A stretch of 6,819 nt of DNA. Source: Kiritimatiellia bacterium (GTDB taxonomy: Bacteria; Verrucomicrobiota; Kiritimatiellia; UBA8416; JABMPJ01). Made by a program: the position numbers and the translations under genes. Below the pieces are notes generated by a model. It saw only the letters and a list, made by a program, of their open reading frames with translations, did no database searches and had not been told where the DNA came from. The DNA is taken from the NCBI GenBank assembly GCA_029939545.1, contig JAOZSS010000072.1, positions 3,998 through 10,816 on the forward strand, given 5' to 3'. This document shows positions 6,563 through 6,819 of the stretch, in pieces; positions within the stretch are counted from its first letter, which is position 1; the number at the start of each line of letters is the position of its first letter.

Positions 6563-6599
6563 GCCCCGCGGTCGATCTCGTAGGGTCGCTCCGCAGGGC
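6563..6599 (-). other. Intercistronic stem-loop between the barrel gene and the kinase gene
   Basis: On the minus strand GCCCTGCGG (6591-6599) can pair with CCGCGGGGC (6563-6571) as a 9-bp stem with one G-U pair and a 19-base loop. It lies in the 75-base gap after the barrel stop and ends 13 bases before the first kinase ATG. The bases after it, TTTCGATG, are not a proper T-run, so a full intrinsic terminator is unlikely. It may stabilise or segment the operon mRNA, or limit access to the kinase start. It could also be chance in GC-rich DNA. Confidence 0.4.
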
Positions 6600-6624
6600 C
6601 TCACGGAAGATTGTGATATCAGAC

Positions 6625-6819
6625 TTAGAAGTACGTCGTTACTTCAAGCGTCGCGGTGTTCTTTGTGTACGAAACCCACACGTCGGAATCGACGTCCTGG
6701 TAGCGCTGACGCAAGAGCACGGTCAAATAGTCGTTGACCTTGTAGGCAATCTGTCCATAGACATTGATACTTGTTTCGTCGCCATCGGGCTCACCATACA
6801 GTTCGACTAGTTCCGCTGC
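6625..6819 (-). CDS. Outer-membrane beta-barrel protein, C-terminal fragment
   Basis: The last 64 codons of a gene entering from the right edge, ending in TAA at 6625-6627. The fragment shows alternating polar and hydrophobic residues typical of outer-membrane strands: TSINVYGQIAYKV, then DYLTVLLRQRYQDV, then DVWVSYTKNTATLEVTTYF. It ends in phenylalanine with an aromatic residue before it, the classic C-terminal signal read by the BAM machinery. In exopolysaccharide clusters of this kind a BBP2-like barrel (putative beta-barrel porin 2) is often next to the Wza and Wzc genes, and this tail fits that class. It could also be another 8-18-strand barrel, since the N-terminal part is missing. It probably provides or supports the outer-membrane exit for polysaccharide; that is inferred from context. 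Confidence 0.7.
   Translation of the reverse strand, partial: AAELVELYGEPDGDETSINVYGQIAYKVNDYLTVLLRQRYQDVDSDVWVSYTKNTATLEVTTYF

Noticed and set aside
5890..6810. Long plus-strand open frame of 306 codons
   Set aside because: It runs antisense to the kinase and barrel genes, shows no recognisable domain, and the minus-strand frames carry clear motifs. It is a shadow of codon bias.

Overview
The window is about 6.8 kb of GC-rich bacterial DNA (roughly 55-60% G+C by eye) in which every credible gene lies on the minus strand. The cell is clearly Gram-negative: it encodes an outer-membrane porin with a signal peptide, a second outer-membrane beta-barrel ending in phenylalanine, and an outer-membrane polysaccharide-export lipoprotein. 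The phylum cannot be fixed from this sequence. The PhoR N-terminus and the exopolysaccharide gene set remind me of PVC-group (Planctomycetota/Verrucomicrobiota/Kiritimatiellota) or deltaproteobacterial lineages, but that is an impression, not a result.

In transcription order (right to left) there are two blocks. Block 1 (6819 to 3057) is the end of an envelope/exopolysaccharide operon. It holds the C-terminus of an outer-membrane beta-barrel protein (6625-6819), a fused chain-length regulator and BY-type tyrosine kinase of the Wzc kind (4378-6549), a Wza-like export lipoprotein (3653-4381), and a small membrane-anchored protein of unknown function with TPR-like helices (3057-3653). The last three genes overlap each other by 4 and 1 bases, so they are almost certainly translated in a coupled way.

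Block 2 (2957 to 1) is a phosphate-starvation block. The response regulator phoB (2247-2957) and the sensor kinase phoR (467-2254) overlap by 8 bases. The 5' part of an OprP/OprO-like porin (1-295) follows and runs off the left edge. PhoR is expected to sense phosphate limitation and phosphorylate PhoB at Asp54. PhoB would then activate its own operon and the porin, which would bring anions such as phosphate across the outer membrane.

The most interesting signal is non-coding. Upstream of both phoB (3014-3057) and the porin (385-428) there are four units in strict 11-bp phase. In gene orientation they are built on TCTCA and TCCTAA cores, and both arrays begin with a TCTCA unit followed by a TCCTAA unit. 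The 11-bp phase is the known geometry of PhoB/PhoP binding sites, but the core differs from the E. coli CTGTCAT repeat. PhoB here also differs from E. coli PhoB at recognition-helix positions. I read this as a divergent Pho box, found at two sites in one regulon, that joins phoBR and the porin in a feedback circuit. The phoB array begins at the last base of the upstream exopolysaccharide gene's stop codon, and I see no terminator between the two blocks, so polysaccharide-operon transcription could also run into phoBR. I found no RNA genes, mobile elements or CRISPR arrays.
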